Shown: piece by piece, positions 45,721-60,400 of the stretch | Numbering within the stretch: the first letter of the stretch is position 1 | How the letters are laid out: every line of letters begins with the position of its first letter | Source of the DNA: Atrina japonica | Taxonomy: Eukaryota > Mollusca > Bivalvia > Pterioida > Pinnidae | Direction of reading: 5' to 3' | NCBI GenBank assembly: GCA_030159075.1 | Contig: BROG01000406.1 | Location: forward strand, 384,001 to 448,000 | Length of the DNA stretch: 64,000 bases | Program-made: the position numbers and the translations under genes | The notes under the pieces: generated by a model | Database searches by the model: none | What the model saw: only the letters and a program-made list of their open reading frames with translations | Told to the model about the DNA's origin: nothing

Positions 45721-47396
45721 GTTGGACCACTCAGGACTTGTATTTGACTACTTTGTACTTTGCATCTGGTCAACTTGGTACTTTTTTCTGTCATAATTTT
45801 TTAATTTATCTTTTGATATTTTAGCAGAATTGAATTTTAGGTTTGCCTTAGACTATTGAGTATTTCCACTAAGCATGAATAGGATGGTGCAGCGCCATGT
45901 CCTTTTTATCTTGGCGCCGATGTGTATACAATAGGTAAACTGCTACCTGTCACGCCTAATTAAATATACCTGCAAATCATCCTGTCATTTGTGTTACCCC
46001 AATCAACATCCATGATGATAATTAATTCCTCATAGTAATAATCCTTTATTAAGATTTAAAACTCAGAATACTTCACCACGTGTTGATATTACAAAAGAAG
46101 GACTAATGATATTGGGCCACTTGTGTGCTTGTGTCATGATCAATTTCTTGTCTCATTATCAGAAAATAATGTTTCCCACCCCAATCACACTGACAAAATA
46201 CGAAATAAAAATGATAACATCGTAAGTTAACCTGAAAAGAAAAAGGGTAATGAGTTCAACACCATTTGACATGTACATGTGCATGCAACTCACAAACACT
46301 AGTTGCCGCTTATATCACTGATGAATAAATGAATTGGTCCTGAAAATATATAATGCAATGAACAGAAGCTAAAAAAGAACATAAATATAAATGCCGTTAA
46401 TATTTGGTAAAATTTTATAAACATTCCAGGCCAGAAAATGTGATTTGCAAGTTACTAACTTGAATGTGTGTATGTACTTCCATCTGTCTAGCACTTATTT
46501 TTTTTATTTTACTTTTTCTTTATAAAAAATAAATATTTAGAATAATGGAAACCAAGAAAAAATTTAATTCATATAGGGACTTTTCCCTGCAAAATAATGA
46601 TAATAACTGAATAAATATGATTGAAAAATAATAATAAAAAACTTTGATTTTCTGCCTGTTTTTCATTATGATAATTAATTGATGTTGGCTGTAGTAAAAT
46701 ATGTTAGAAAAATTCCAAGTGAGCCTGTTTAAAATTGTAATTGAAATGTAGATTAATTCTTAATATTGTGAAATATTCTCCTTTATTCTCCTAATTTTAG
46801 TTTTCAAAAATGTAAATTTATAAATTTTCAATAGAACTAGAAGTACTGTACATTTAGGTATTTTGAGTCGACCAAGGATTTTTTATTTTGGTCAATGAAA
46901 ATTGAAACTTGTCATTGAAAATTGAAGTTAACCAATGATTTGGCCAATATATTTTCAGACCTAGGACCAACGCTATATAAAGAATGCCGACTAAGAATTT
47001 TGCTTTCTGAAATAAATTCAATGACACTATTGAATATGTTGTGCTTGTTATAAATGCTCAACAAATGTTTTAAGAATTAACATTTATAGGTCTTGTTTTA
47101 CTTTTTCCAATTTAGAAACTGCCTTTTTCTACCTAATTTTCGTGCAAGGAAGTGCCCTTTTTCATGACGTAATGAGCAAGAAAGGGCCTTTTTCATGACT
47201 TATTGCCATGCCCTTTTGTGTTGCAGGGGGAAACACTACATGTACTATCACCCTCCATGCATATTGACGATAATGTTCAGGCAGCATAGTCAGTAGGGTA
47301 GGCTGAAATTCTTCCCTGATTTTAACCCATTTATCCCAAAAGACACATGTGGACTACACTGCTCGAGAGTATGCACATTTGATGTGTGAAATCTTA

Positions 47397-48290
47397 TTGG
47401 GACGCGTCAAAGTTGCAACCGCAAGTCAAACAGGGTGCTCAAGATTTTGATTTGGACGTTTACACATTTTATTCAATCCCATAATTGCCTACATGTACGT
47501 GTCCTCATAATCTCTGGTCATAAAGCAAGACTCGGGTAGTCTCATCTGTGAGGAAACCAGAGGCGTGTACCACCGCTTATGAAAAATATGTAGGGTGCTA
47601 GTTTACCTGTATAAAAATTTTGTTTGTCGATTGTCACACTGAAGAAATACACCAAATTAAGCATATCTGCAGATAATTTTATTCCTAATCAACATCCATG
47701 GACAATGAATCATTGCTGATAATCCTTTAACTAGATTTGAAACTTTTGAAAGTCTCAACATGTGCCAACATGTCAAATGAAGAGCAGATGACATTGGTCT
47801 GCTTATGTCATTCAGTCACGATGTACTGCTCATTTTACGATTATCAAAACTAATGTTTAAAACAAAAATTGCATTAACGAGATACAAAATTAAAATAATA
47901 ATGTCAATGTCTTTTAAATAAATCAGAAAGAAAGATAATGTGTGTTTGATATCATTTGCCACATTCATGGATAAAGCAAATCATGATGAATGCTTGGCAC
48001 TTATGTCACAAAAGAAAACAAGTTTATCAGCAAGTCTTGTCTCTTGAAAATATTTTTACTTTTAATGCAACATTTGAATTTTTTAGAATTGGAAAATAGG
48101 ATTGGCAGTTTATTAATCTGATTGTGGTTTGTAATAATTTTTTGCATCTCCATCCCTTTTTAAAAAAAAATTATCGTGGAATAAACATCTAATTTAAAAA
48201 CGCATAGCACACATTCAGTTATGAAAAATATGACTCATTAGGACCCTGCACTACAAAATCAATAATAAAATAAAACACAGTTAATGATAA
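47397..48290. repeat. 0.9-kb dispersed repeat, copy 2 (intergenic)
   Basis: Direct relative of 27,035-27,960 with many indels; old, non-coding in both copies. Confidence 0.8.
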
Positions 48291-50394
48291 ATAAAAAAAA
48301 ACATATATGGAGATTTACACGTACATGCAGAAAAAAAGAATCTAGATCTAATAGATATAAACAAAATAGGTAAATAAATACAGGAACAACAATAAAATTA
48401 GATTTTTGCAGTGGACCTTCAATAAGTGAACTTTTCATTTTCTGCAGGGGTGAAGAAATCCTATGCCCAACTTGCCCAACAACTTATGTTTACCATTCGG
48501 ACAAGTGAAGTTGTTTAGTTTGTTTGTCCATGGACATGCGCATTATAAAGAAAAAGAAAACAAATCTAGAGTTCAAAGTCATATTAAAGTTAGTCAGTAA
48601 ATATTGATTTGTCAGTAATCATTGGACAAGTAAAAATCTATTTTGGTCAACAAATTTTTTTTTGCATTTACTTGCCCGGGAACAGATGCATGAAGTCATA
48701 TTTCCATACCCCTGTTCTGGATGGGACCCCAGGGACTCTCCAAAGTTTTGCTCTACTGAGAGCCCTGGACTAGTGTAGTTCATTGATTTACAGAAGAGTC
48801 CATTGTTTTTTAGGGATTGAAGAGTCAAGCTTTTATTTCCACACCCCAAAAAAGTAATATAAAATTAGGGCAGAAATTCGACCTACCAGTAGAGCAATAC
48901 ATTGGCAGATTGAGAGAGGGCACAGAGATTACCCCCTAAAATTTACAAAATGATTTTAGAAAAAAAAACCAGTAAATTGAAATCATTTGTACTTTGTATT
49001 TAGTTATGATGACAAATTATCACAAATTCTTATTCAAAATAACTCATCATTTGGGTATTCTCACACAGTTGTTACTTTCCATGATTTGAAAGATTTTAAT
49101 GTTGATCAGCAGCTTTAAGAAAAATCAAGCCTAGCAAAAATGCCCATTGTTTGGGATAACTTGATTGTTGTTTCAATTGCAATCCTCACATTTTCCTCAA
49201 AAACATTTTTGTTTCAGCAGTCAAATGTTGGTTTCAGTGATTATCTTGATGTCTACTGGTAAATTCCGTCATGTAAATTGTAAAAAGTAACAACTGATAA
49301 AAGAATATAAGACGTTTTAAATTTGATCAGAATATATACAAGTACCAAGTTTTCAAAACATATGTACTGAGACGTCCTGAGGTAAAGTTCCGAGTTGACC
49401 TTACACCCTCAGGGAGGAGGTGTTTATGCACAGGTGAACTTTGTAGGGTCGCAGTTATTGTTAAATGGTCTGCTGGTCAGAGACCAGTAGCTGGCTGTTG
49501 TATATTCTCAGCTATATAGAACACAACTTAGTGAATTTTTAGATGAATCATCTGATCAGCTGTTGGACATTTTTCTCAAACAGAAGTATTGTCATGGTAC
49601 AATGTACATACTAAAGTCGAAATCACACCTTGGCAGGCTGCTGGTCCCTGACCAGTACTGTTTGTTAGATTTAAATACATACATGTATGTCCATAACAAA
49701 TCATGATGAATTGTGTCTGGCAAATATTTTATTGCTTTGATGCCACTGAGGATTGTATGTGATCTGACATCTTGTTGCAGAATATACATGTACATGTAGT
49801 TTTACCAAAGGTCTTTCTATATGTTCAAGTTAAACCTGGAAATATTTACTGCAAGCGAATACTTTTGACCTAATCACTGTAAACCTACTGAGTGGAATGG
49901 AACCTCCCAAAACCAAACCTCAATTGGATTAACTACATGTACTTTGTTCAGTTCAGGTGGGGTGGAGGTTTCAGATTTCAGTGCTTGGGAGTTGACAGTA
50001 AGTTAATAATTTTGGTCTGTTTCAATTTTAAACATTTTTAATAAAATAACAAAAACACAGATTTGTCCGGTTTTTATATATTAGCTGTTTACTTGTAGTT
50101 GTAATAATTTTCTATGTAAGACATACATGTAGGTTACTTTTTTCTCAAATTTCGCACTTTTCAAATATTGAAAGGTTTAAATGAAATTAGCTTAAAAATA
50201 CAAGGTCAAACAGGTTATATGGTTGAAAGGACTATCATTTACTCCAAGTGACTCCAACTTTTCATTATTTTGACAAAAAAGAAACAATTTGGATTAGAAC
50301 TTGTGCAGTAAAAAAAGAGACCTAATTTAGACTGGGACTTGTGCGGTCCAGAGTGTCATATCACGGAAAGATAGAAACAATACAATTATCAACT

Positions 50395-50582
50395 ACATTG
50401 AAACCTGTATGTAGGGGTCACCCAAGGGACCAGAAAATATTTACCTTTATGTGCAGGTGACCCTTATACACAGGTTCAATTTAGTTGAAGTATGCAGTCA
50501 AAGGACTTGACAAAACTAGCTTTTATAAACAGGTAATCCTTATATAGAGGTGGCAGCTGTAGCAGGTTTTACTGTATTTATC
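50395..50582. repeat. 190-bp MITE, copy 1
   Basis: It begins ATTGAAACCTGTATGTAGGG and ends GTAGCAGGTTTTACTGTA, an imperfect TIR; near match to 51,575-51,757. Confidence 0.75.
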
Positions 50583-50650
50583 ATATACGTGTACATGTAT
50601 TATATTTCCTTATAGTTTGAAATTTATGATGTTTCATTGATTGAATAATA

Positions 50651-50733
50651 GCACCGCGGTTAAAATATATTGCACCGTGGTATGAATTTTAGCACTGCGG
50701 CATAAATTTTATCACCGCTGTACCACGGTGCTT
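50651..50733. repeat. Four about 21-bp GC-box-like units
   Basis: GCACCGCGGTTAAAATATAT, GCACCGTGGTATGAATTTTA, GCACTGCGGCATAAATTTTA and a last TCACCGCTGTACCACGGTGC that also folds back. Intergenic, 630 bp before CLPX exon 1. Confidence 0.6.
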
Positions 50734-51361
50734 TAAAGGCCTGGGGAGAACACTGTCAACATTTGATATTTTTCATAAAGCACTGTTCAGATCTGTCTAA
50801 AGTGTAATGCTCTGCAGCTAAAAGGTCACAGGAGCTCAAATGATGGATGAAAGCAGCAAGATAATTGCATCTATATGGTAGCTTTAGTAGTGGTCTAAAG
50901 TTCTTTCATTGGTTGATAAATACTTTATAAGTGAAGCTTTCAATTATTCAATGCAAACATTATGTTTTAAGGTATATTTATACTTGTTGAACATATTTAT
51001 CCAAAGTGATTTACACTGTACATGTATATTTGTAGCTGTTGTTGTCTTGTTAGGAACACATCAAACATATTTACCCAAAGTGATGTACTGTATGGTACAA
51101 TGTATATAAAACACTTGATGTCTTTTTGTTAGGAGAAAATCAAATATATCTATCTTTATTTTCAGCACTGTGTCAGTTACCAGGAATGCTACTGGTAATT
51201 ATGAAAGACAAAACCATTGTGTTTTGGCTTTTCTTTGTAGATGATCAGTTTTTATTATTCCTTTTACTTTGTTTTGTTCTCCTTCATATACGTGTAGCTT
51301 GATAAATATGCATTTCTTTTATTGGTTTAAAATTATAAAATTTTATCTCTTAACAGGAATT

Positions 51362-51434
51362 ATGTCAAGAGCAGTAAGATATGGCTGTACTCCAATAAGG
51401 CGTGTTTTATCTGGTAAACTAGGACAGAAAATAG
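51362..51434 (+). CDS. CLPX: CLPX exon 1 (coding part)
   Basis: It encodes [24 protein letters not shown] in 24 codons plus one base, a likely mitochondrial presequence. The exon itself begins after CTTAACAG at 51,358, so its first four bases are 5' UTR. Confidence 0.85.
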
Positions 51435-54400
51435 GTAGGTGATTTAGTGCTTACTTAATCTTGGACATGGTGTACAGGGGCCTGTCTTATAAAAACATTT
51501 ACAAAGGTCTAGGCCTCTTTTATAAAAAAAATAAACATTTACAGAGGCATGTGTAATATATATATATATATATACAGTGAAACCTGTATATAGGGGCCAT
51601 CAAAGGGACCAATTAATATTGATCTTTATGTGCAGGTGACCCTTATACACAGGGTCAATTTAGTTGAAGTATGCAGTCTAGGGACTAGAAAAAACTGGCC
51701 TTTATATACAGGTAATCCTTATATAGAGGTGGCCGCTATAGCAGGTTTTACTGTATATATATATATATATATATATAAACAATAGCATTGCCCTGTTTAG
51801 AAAATATATCATGTCCTTGGTCATGATTCATATGACGTGAACTTTAGCTCAAGTATTAACTTTTAAGTCGGTTCTATGCATTTTCAAGTAAATTTTACCA
51901 GATTGTAAGTTTGTCACTGTTATCAAAAGTCTAGGACAAAAAAACAAACATATGTTTTTTGTGACCTGACTCACTCATCTAAAAAAGCCTGACACATTAT
52001 TTTCTTATCCAAAATCTGTACTTTTGTCCATTTTCCGTATAAAAATGAAAAAAAATTGCCCATTGACCATGATGACCAACCCATTTCTAAAACTACAGGT
52101 CCGGACACAACTAACAAATAATTCATTTCATGATGACCCAAGATCTGAGATTTTAACCTTTCCAGATTCTGTAGTAATGGCAGGAAAAACAAAGGTACAA
52201 TAGATCTTATAATTTCGGATTATGGACAGTACTATGACATGAATTACTAGGACCAAAGCTTAAGCTGGCCATTTCTTCACACATTGTATAAATTATTGTA
52301 TTTTAAAAGCCCAGTTTTCATACATGAATATATGTATACCGGTATATCAATTGATTTCATTATAAAGAATAAAAGAATGTCAAGATCTTTTGTAGGTCAA
52401 TTTTTTCTGGACATGCATAAATATGTGTATTAAAGTTTGTGCATTATCTAAAGTAGTTACAGTACCCTTGAGTACTTGGTGTAAATTGTAAATGGAAATG
52501 AAATCTAATTACAGCAGATTCTGTCTCGAGGGACATCTTTTCTGCCACTGAAATTTGGTCTCTCAAAAGAGGTTTTATTTACAGAGATATTTAATTGAAT
52601 AGTATTCAAATTATGGTCTCCAAAGACAGGTGGTCTTTCATTACAATGGTTTCTCAATACAAGTCCCAGTGTAATATACATTGTATGTACATACTACATG
52701 TAGGTTGTAGTAAACAACAATGTAGTGAATAGAAAAAATATGATTGTGCATTTTCAGTTGAAACATCACATAAACACAGATTCATATGGTGCCAACGTAC
52801 TCCTCATCGATGTTTCTCGTTATCACTGGTACATCACTGTAGTGGGAATTCTGATGGCCCTGATGACACAATAAAAAATAAAGATGGAAACAAAACTACC
52901 AGTGGAGGTTCATTTAGTGCTTCTGGTGGAAGCAAGAAGGGTTCCGGAGGACAGTATGGCAGATGTCCAAAATGTAATGATCCGTATGCACTGCTGGACA
53001 CATTTATATGTAAGCTTTTTATTATCTCCAACCAAGCTAACAGTATATACTTGTATCTTAACTGAAACATCTGTAACTTCTATTTCGTATCCTGAATGCT
53101 TGGCGAAGGAACATTCACAATATTTTTTTGAAGTCTTTGGTATGACTTGATACCAGGAATTGAACCTGGTACCTTCTGTTTGCAAGTCAAACACTCTACC
53201 ACATGTACCACTAGATCACCACATGTACCACTAGATCACCGCAAGTGGTCCAGTATGCAATTATCAAAAATAAAATAAAATGCATATAGATAAAAGAATT
53301 TAAGCAAATTAAATGATAAGTTGTATTTGATTTTCTTTTACAGCATCAACACGATTTGTGAAATGTGAGAAATGTCAACATCTCTTTGTTCCACAGTCGG
53401 AAGAGGATGCAAAGAAAAATTTACAAGATGCTGAGGATGACAAAGCATCTCAATCAGTTTCACTGCCGCCTCCTAGAGTGGTTTGTCTTTTTCTTTATTA
53501 GTTCACCATAGCCAAAAACTTCTGTAATTTGATAAAAATTTGTCAGGGGTCTGTCTGTATGAGTAAATATTTCCTTGAAATGTTATTACCTAACACATAA
53601 GTTAATGCAAAAAATAGAACTTTTATCCTTAAATGTCAATGTGGGTTGGAACGTCTTTAAATAATAATTATAATTTGTTACAACTTTCAGATTTATGAAT
53701 ACCTTGACAGTTTTGTCATAGGACAGGAAAAAGCCAAGAAAATCCTATCTGTTGCTACCTATAACCATTACAAAAGAATCAACAAAAAATCAGCAGCTTG
53801 CAAGACCCCAAAGTCAAATGATCCATTCATGTCTGACAACAGTTCTAGTATGAGATTGATTACAGGTAGGTAAAAAAAAGCGAAGGCTTGTTGTTATCTG
53901 TATGATACAAATGTATGCATGCTAGATCATTTAAATACTGTATTTCATCCTTAGCAGGGGTGGAAATTAAGTAAAAATCCTCTGGAGCCAAAGGGGCTCA
54001 TAAGCTGTAAATTCTGGGAGCCCAGATTTAAACTTAGGGGCCCGTCATATTTACTTGAAAAAATTTTAACCAGTTTGTGACCTTTACATTTTTAACAACT
54101 TGCTCAGCCAGGCAAATGCTATACTGATATTGTGCTTGCCAGCCGTGAAAATTTGGTTGCCCACAAAGAAAAAATATTTAAATCAATTTTGTGTTTTTAT
54201 TAATTTATTGTTATTTTAATAAATATATGTAACTACTGTGTGTTTAAATTGTTGCAAATTACAAATCAAAACAATATCTATCCATTTTAAGTATCTCATT
54301 AAAACTTTTGTTCACAACAACTAATTTTCCTTTAATCATTCACCCACATTTAATTAAGATTTTATAACTTTTATACAATGTATAGTATTACATATACATG

Positions 54401-57400
54401 TATCATCATTTCAACACATCCTGAAATTCAGTTCCGTTCGATATCGGTTCTTTTATCACACATACCCAACTTCCATTTCCTCCATAAACTGCAAGCAACA
54501 AAAGTCAACACATGATGTGTTCTGTGACATTTTGCCCACGAGGTAAAGACTAACGTATTTACTTGTCAATAAAGTAATTATTTTAATTTCTAACTGTTTT
54601 TTAGCAATCCATTTAAATTACATATAGAAGGAAATGGATCACTTTCGAAACTTAAGCTTTTTGAAATGACGAATGCAGAATTATTGTACTTCTACTTTCA
54701 TTTGATAAAAGCAGACATTCCAACTTAACATGTCAAAATTTTAGATTCACCAGATTGGGAATTTTAAGGACCAAAATCAAGAAAAAACAGATACTATTTC
54801 TGACTAGAAATGGACCGAATAACAGCCCTAAAAAGTGGCAAAATAATTCAGTTTGCCAAACGGGCAACTTCATACGTAAAACAATTCGCCCGATCGTAAA
54901 TTCAGTCAACTCGGGCAAACGAACGGCCACCCCTGCTTAGTTGAGAGGGCAAATTAAAAATGAAAGCAAAATGTTCTAGCCAAATAATTGATGAAGGGAC
55001 ATATTTATGTATGCCATTTATGAGATTATGGTGAATGCAAATTAAAAATGAGTGATTATGTTTTCTGTCATGATAGAGTAAAAATAAACAGAGGTGAAAA
55101 TTTTCAGGTTAACAGCACCAGCATATCATATATTTTTCTTTTCATTTTTGTATTCTTGGCCAAGTGGTTAGAGCATCACGCTTTGAACCATAAAGTCTCT
55201 CTTTAGAGTCAGTATATGTTTGAGCCCCACTGGAATCTAGGCTGACTTTTGTGAGAAAGTTTGCAAGTTTACTTGTGGAAGGCCGGTGGTCTGTTTTGGG
55301 GTACATTGTAACCAGGTTCTCTCTTCCACCATTAAAAACAGGCTGCTACGATGTGACTGAAAAATTGTTAAGTGTGATGTAAAACATATTCAAATTAAAA
55401 ATTCTCTGTTCTATAATGCTTTGTTTCCCGGTTGTCCTACTACAATATTTCAATTTCACCTGATTTGAATTATTGGATCTCTGACAGACTTTGAGGCTGC
55501 ACTGGGAGATCGGTCCACTGCTTTGGGTACAGGAATCCATCAACAGAAACAACAGGAGGATCAAAGTGAGCCTTGTATGAAATCCTCAGTATTAGATGCA
55601 GAGACTCATGAACTTGTACTAGAGAAAAGTAATGTCCTGATGCTGGGTCCAACAGGCTCAGGTAATGTATATTTATTCAGGTAAATACTAAGACAACCTC
55701 AGTATATACCGTATTTTATGGCCTATAGGTCGATATGGGGGATAGGTCGAATGGCCGAATTTTGGCAAAAATCCAGGATTAAGTATTAGATAGGTCGAAA
55801 TGGAGGATAGGTCGATGTCGGCAGAGATGGAAACATGAATGGGAGAACACAAAAATTGCATCGTTTATGTTTAATAACTGGTGCTAACACGATGGTAGCC
55901 TATTAAAATAATCAGAGTGATCAGCCTATTTTACAGTACAGTATTAAATAGGAGTGATTAAAAAGCATATAAGTTGCATCATATATATATTTAACATCAC
56001 TTATATTACTCGTGTGTACTGATTATGTATACAAGCATAGCCATTATGTTACCTGTCAAATCATCATTAAATTTTTTATGCTGTTTACCCAAGCGACCTC
56101 AATCCTTGTCTTATCCTTACATTGACCTAAATTATTATGCTGCTGCAATTGTCAAACAATTAAATACTCAAGGTTTAGTGTCAATTAATTTATGTAACAC
56201 TTTTTCCAAAACTTTCCCAACTTCAAAGACTGCAGCGCGATCCTTATCAGTTGAAGGTCACGTTCCAGTGAACACAGCTTGTAGTGTCCTGAAAGTCTGA
56301 ATGAAGACTTCAACTTCACAGTGGGGTGCCGAGATAAGGGAATCATTCAAAAGTATAAACTGTCCGGTATAAATATAATGTAAACAATGTATTTTTATTA
56401 CGCAGTTTCTGACACAGTCTTGAATCCCAATGATATTGTAACATGAAAGATAATTATTTTGTCACTTGATTATGAACACAGTGCATTACGCACACACGAG
56501 GTCACATTTAATAGTCCTATTAAGTGTAAATACAAATGGGTGTTTGGAGTAGGCCCCTAGATTATCCCGTGGAAAATTTTGAATTACGATGTTAAAATGA
56601 GGAATTGCAGATACAAGTTAAATATTTCACTGTTTTTTTTAAAGATAAGTCGATGCGGTGAATAGGTCGAGGTCACAACTTTGGAGAAAAAAAATATCGA
56701 CCTATAGGCCGTAAAATACGGTAGTATATATGTCATAAGAGGCCACTTCAGTATAGAGGATACTTGTTTATAGAGTTCACCTCTCATTGGCCATAGTTAC
56801 AACTTCACATTTCTCAACCTTGTTCTAGTGGAAGAAACTTTACCTACCAAGCAGAACCATTCAAAAGGATTCAGATTGATTCAAGTCTACCGAGCAGAAG
56901 AATTCAGATTTCTTTCTTAACCAGACCTAAGACTTGACATAAAAAGTGAATTTTGTGCATGATACTAAAACTTGAGATCCTATTTTACACAGAGCCTGAC
57001 ATATTGGCATGTTAAAAAACCTAAACTGAATTTGCAGAAGTCCATAGCACATGTCACAATTTGTGGAACTGAAACAAAAGGAATTTTCTAATTTTGTTGT
57101 TGTATTTTTAGGGAAAACACTTCTTGCTCAAACGCTAGCCAGATGTCTGGACGTGCCTTTTGCTATGTGTGATTGTACTACACTTACTAGAGCTGGTTAT
57201 GTCGGTGAAGATGTGGAGTCAGCTTTGTATAAACTTTTGGAGGCCGCAAATTTCAACATCGAAAAATGTCAACAGGGTATGTAGATATTGTGGAAAAGTG
57301 TTTTTAAAACATTTAAAATAAATAATAGATAATAGTTGATGTAGAGATAGATGATTTCTAAATAAACAATAGATAATGATTGATGGATAGATAGATTTAC

Positions 57401-60400
57401 AGACAGATAGACACTGGTGTAGACAATAAATGTGTATAAGAATTTACAAAGTGAAAGAATAAAGTGTAAACCGGTCTTAATCTGTGGAAGAGCTTAAGTT
57501 CTTATCTGGTAAATAAGATACAGAAAATTATGAAGCTGAAAATTCAGAAAATAAATGAAACTTATACAGATGAATGCCATATAATGTATTTATTTAATGA
57601 AATAATGAATTTGCCATATATTTTCCAAGGGAGAACACTAAGATTTTCCCACCCCTACAAAAGTGGTATCTCTGTTTGGCTCATTATGCTGCTCGCATTT
57701 ATCTAATATATGCCTTTTATATATTCTACTTCAGTTTCGTTTTTGAACCTTGCACATACATTTTATGTTTTAAATAGACTTATTTTAACTTAGACCTGTA
57801 TTTTATTTGGGCAACTGTCATACAAGGCAAATGCTACACTACTTGGTTCATGATCATGAAACAATCTAGACTACAGTCAAAAGGTCTGACTTCAATAATA
57901 AAATGCTCATTTACCAAAATTTCAAACACAAATGCTGCAGAAAGGAATGGTTTCATGATGTAACTTGTAATATGTCCAATACTGAGGTAAACATCGTAAT
58001 TGATACACATGAAATCTTGCAAAACAAATATCAAGTTTTGACTGAAGTGTGAGATCCATCCATGATCCTGGTTCTTGAGCCACTCCTAGAAATTCTTACA
58101 TTTAATTTTATCACCATGAGGATGTAAACTAAAAATCCTAAACTTTACTGTTAATTGTGTTGTAATTCCAGGGATTGTTTACTTGGATGAGGTAGATAAG
58201 ATTCGCACATCCCCAGGCATTGTACAGATCCATAGAGACGTGGGTGGTGAAGGAGTACAACAGAGTTTACTTAAAATGTTAGAGGGAACAGTGGTAACAC
58301 TTAATGATAAAAACTCAAGGAAACCACGTGGGGAAACATTCCAAGTGGACACTAGCAATATTCTATTTATAGCATCAGGAGCTTTTACAAATCTTGAAAA
58401 CTTAATTAGAGACAGAAAGGATCAATCGGTTGGTAATCGTCACAATCATTTCAAAGTTGTGAATCCTAAGTTTTGTCCAAAATTTGTTTGTAAATCAGCA
58501 CAAATGTCTTTCACTTGTGTATGAAATTTTAGAGCATCTTAAAAGTTTAAAATATTCATTTTCATGAGTTTAAACTGTTGTGGTTGTCCTGCAAAAACAA
58601 ATTTGTTGACATTAATTTTTGTTGATTTTGAGATATACTGTTGTCCATCATTAAAGTAAAAGATTTTGTTGTAGGCTTATTTTTGTTGTTTTGGTTACCC
58701 AAAAGTAACAAAATTAGATACTCAACAAAGATTTATGATTTTATAGTATTTCATGTATGTTTATGTGCATAACTACATGTAGATACTGTAGAATCAGAAA
58801 ATTTTGTTATTTTTTTTTATTTTTGTTTGTTTTGTTCTTTTCATTGATCAATGAAATTAAAACCATTACGAAATTTTATATAAATTACACCTGGGTATAC
58901 TGATAGATTCTTTTACAAACATTTTTTTTATACCAAAAAAAATTTAATGTCAACAAATTTGTTTTCTATTTTTAAACGATAAATTTTTAACCCCACCAAA
59001 TTTTCTGATCCTACAGTATCTTGTTTTCCATTCCTTTTCAGTCTGTTGGCTTTGGAGCACAATCACGTACTAAAGTAGAACATGAACTTGAAAAAGAATA
59101 TAAAAACCTCAGTAAAACAGAAATGCAATCAAAATTGCGTGATAGACTGTTATATGACGTTCAACCTAGTGACTTGGTTTCATTTGGACTGATACCAGAA
59201 TTTGTAGGACGTTTACCAATAGTTGTGCCGTTACAAAGTCTAACAGAAGATATGTTAGTAAAAATACTTAAAGAACCAAAAAATGCTTTAGTACCACAGT
59301 TTGAGGCATTATTTGCCATGGATCAGGTAAGTTGTCTATGATTATGCCTTAACCATAACCTTAATTCTCTCCATGCCAGGAGGCTTCATAAGGCCATCAC
59401 ACTTTCCTTCAACTTATCACGATCTTTAGCCACTACTTTAGTGACATTTCTGGTGGACCATTCTGCTGTATTTTGTTCTTTTTCAATAGTCCTTCTTGAT
59501 GCGGTCTTTGGTCCTCTTTTGTGATTATTAGAACGGATGTTTTCAGTTTCTTTTGTTATGATTAAAAAGGCATTCTAAATAACACATGGGGATCAACAGT
59601 TGATATTTTGATGATAACTTGAGTCACTATTAATAAAATATTTTAAGATTTAGAAATGTGAATAGTGACTAGTAAAGTTGAGGTATAATTTAGATTAGAC
59701 TCATTACATTTCTGTTCTAATTATAGAAAGTCCGCAAGTAATTTTTGCAACAAAATTTAAAAAGTACTGACAGTGATGAATATTGATAATAGTATATCAG
59801 TAACGAGCTTTAACAACAAAATATATCCCGTATGCAAGACAAAAGCTATTGGACAGGGTATAAACTTGCTGGGGAGAGCCATCGTGGCTCGATTCGCAAC
59901 CAGGGGGTCACGGGTTTGGGCCTCGGCGGATAGTGTTGGCCTTTCCTGTCCTTCAGATGAGAATTGAGGTCCTGTGTCACAGTAGGTGTTGGCATGTTAA
60001 AGAACCCTCACTGCTCAGTGGCCGTAAGTGCCTAGCATTGTCCAAAATTTGAAGCCCTTCACTGGCATTTGGTGACATCTCCATATGAGTGAAAGATTCT
60101 TGAGTTGGATGTTAAACAACAATACAACATAAACTTGCTTGGTTGTAATGTTATATTCAGCTGTTGAAAGCATATAAGATGAATTAATTGTTATACAAAA
60201 TCTATATACATATATATACAAAATGATGTAGTCAAAATGTACACCAACAGGCGTATGACATTACTTGTTTATATTGTTTATTCTGTTAATGGCACAATCT
60301 GATTGTTTTATATCATTTAACAGTGTCAACTAGAGTTTTCAGAATGCTCTCTGAAAGCTTTAGGCAGGAAAGCTATGGAAAGGAAGACAGGAGCAAGGGG

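Larger units (their letters stand above)
43405..51361. other. Intergenic region between GBA2 and CLPX
   Basis: About 8 kb between the two divergent first coding exons. It must hold both promoters and the CLPX 5' UTR exon, but no TATA box or initiator could be placed with confidence. It contains the TIR element at 44,042, the hairpin at 45,636, the 0.9-kb repeat and MITEs; 45,721-47,396 and 48,291-50,394 show nothing clear. Confidence 0.6.
51758..60323. other. CLPX introns outside listed repeats
   Basis: Introns 1-9 are GT-AG. 51,758-52,757, 53,866-55,149 and 57,277-58,171 are AT-rich; 57,340-57,420 has GATAGATA-type runs and 52,515-52,690 a worn MITE. No gene within introns. Confidence 0.7.
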
